5,134 bases of DNA, taken from Candidatus Pacearchaeota archaeon ex4484_31. GTDB taxonomy: Archaea > Nanobdellota > Nanobdellia > Pacearchaeales > UBA284. The position numbers were made by a program, and so were the translations under genes. The stretch is taken from contig NJDW01000031.1 in the NCBI GenBank assembly GCA_002254805.1, positions 1-5,134 on the forward strand. The letters are read 5' to 3'. Below, piece by piece: positions 4,544 through 5,134 of this stretch (its first letter is position 1; each line of letters opens with the position of its first letter). The notes under the pieces are model-generated. The model was not told the DNA's origin. It did not search any database and saw only the letters and a program-made list of their open reading frames with translations.

Positions 4544-5134
4544 TTATGGAGCTTTATAAACTTTTGTTATATAATCGCTGTACACCACATACCTAGCATT
4601 TAACACTATAGGTGCTTGTATAGCTTCTACTGGAGCTCTTGTAACATATAAGCTACAAGGAAATATAAATTTATCTTTTTCCTTTTCATAATCTGAAATT
4701 TCCTTTAATGTTTGGTATGGAACATTTCTTAAAGCTAAGCCAGCTTCTGTACTTTCAAAGGAATTGCACTCAACCAACATTTCTAAAGGATATATAATAA
4801 CTAATTCTTCTATCTCTTTTAGCCTTGCATTCGCATCTTTTCTTTTTATTATGACTTTAAAATCGTATTCTTTTTTTTGTTCAAACGGCATATCATTGTT
4901 GCTTGCTAACGCTACAGAATAAGGAGCTTCTGAAGACATTATGCTTCTCACTATTCCTTTGTTCGGTTTCTTACCTATCCATACTGGCCATGTTGTTGTA
5001 ACAGAAACAGGCCTTTCAAGTTCTAGAACTATGTATTCAGTATAAACATTTTTATCTTCAGCCTCAGGAATGCTTCCAGAACATCTTAGTGTTGTGTGCA
5101 TTTCTAAATCAGACATGGGAAAAACAAATTCATT
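4544..5134 (-). CDS. Secreted beta-rich protein related to its downstream neighbour, 5'-truncated by the window edge
   Basis: The frame is open to the right edge. Six codons (NEFVFP) precede the first ATG, at 5116-5114, and the protein from that ATG has no signal peptide, so the true start probably lies outside the window. The visible part (196 residues) is mostly predicted beta strand, with cysteines at 12, 117 and 154 counted from the ATG. The C-terminal 75 residues resemble those of the downstream gene: a Cys, then Y-Q-T-L (Y-R-T-I in the neighbour), a second Cys, an A/V-P pair, a Y-V-rich strand, I-T-K and a final K-x-P. The gap to the next gene is five bases, so the two are almost certainly co-transcribed. 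I do not recognise a named family. An envelope location is inferred from the neighbour. Confidence 0.65.
   Translation of the reverse strand, partial: NEFVFPMSDLEMHTTLRCSGSIPEAEDKNVYTEYIVLELERPVSVTTTWPVWIGKKPNKGIVRSIMSSEAPYSVALASNNDMPFEQKKEYDFKVIIKRKDANARLKEIEELVIIYPLEMLVECNSFESTEAGLALRNVPYQTLKEISDYEKEKDKFIFPCSLYVTRAPVEAIQAPIVLNARYVVYSDYITKVYKAP

Noticed and set aside
4553..4561. GTTTATAAA on the minus strand, identical to the TATA boxes of two plus-strand genes, before the 487-residue gene
   Set aside because: Its centre is only about 19 bases from the ATG at 4538, so a transcript would start inside the gene and lose the start codon. The bases also encode V-Y-K near the end of the upstream protein.

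Overview
The window looks like a compact, AT-rich archaeal genome. The best taxonomic marker is an archaeal/eukaryotic-type ribosomal protein uS10. A stand-alone ATP-pyrophosphatase subunit of GMP synthase (the archaeal two-subunit form) agrees with it. Four plus-strand genes each have a TATA-like box about 24-27 bases before the start codon, as expected for leaderless archaeal transcripts. Short spacers, lysine-rich proteins and cysteine-bearing secreted proteins of no named family would fit a DPANN-type lineage (Woesearchaeota/Pacearchaeota-like), but that placement is inference.

Layout. Bases 1-243 are non-coding as far as I can see. They hold two adjacent inverted repeats (168-203) directly in front of a TATA box (213-222). 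Then come four plus-strand genes, each apparently with its own promoter: a membrane-anchored or lipoprotein-like protein with a carboxypeptidase-regulatory-like beta domain and a possible OB-like C-terminal domain (244-855); guaAB, GMP synthase subunit B (930-1895); a very lysine-rich HAD hydrolase of the beta-phosphoglucomutase-like type (1994-2665); and rps10 (2763-3074), preceded by three 11-bp repeats. The right 40% is a minus-strand unit of two secreted beta-rich proteins: a 5'-truncated gene (4544-5134) and, five bases downstream of it, a 487-residue lipoprotein-like gene (3075-4538). The rps10 and lipoprotein stop codons abut exactly in the hexamer TAGCTA, with no intergenic base.

How the genes relate. 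The plus-strand genes are a mixture of housekeeping functions (purine synthesis, translation), a phosphatase/mutase-like enzyme and an envelope protein. They do not form an obvious pathway. The two minus-strand proteins share a C-terminal pattern and are probably related envelope proteins made together. I see no mobile element, CRISPR array, tRNA or rRNA. No clear new multi-gene system is visible. The best leads are the regulatory repeats, the divergent GMP synthase substrate-loop region, the highly basic HAD protein and the paired secreted proteins.
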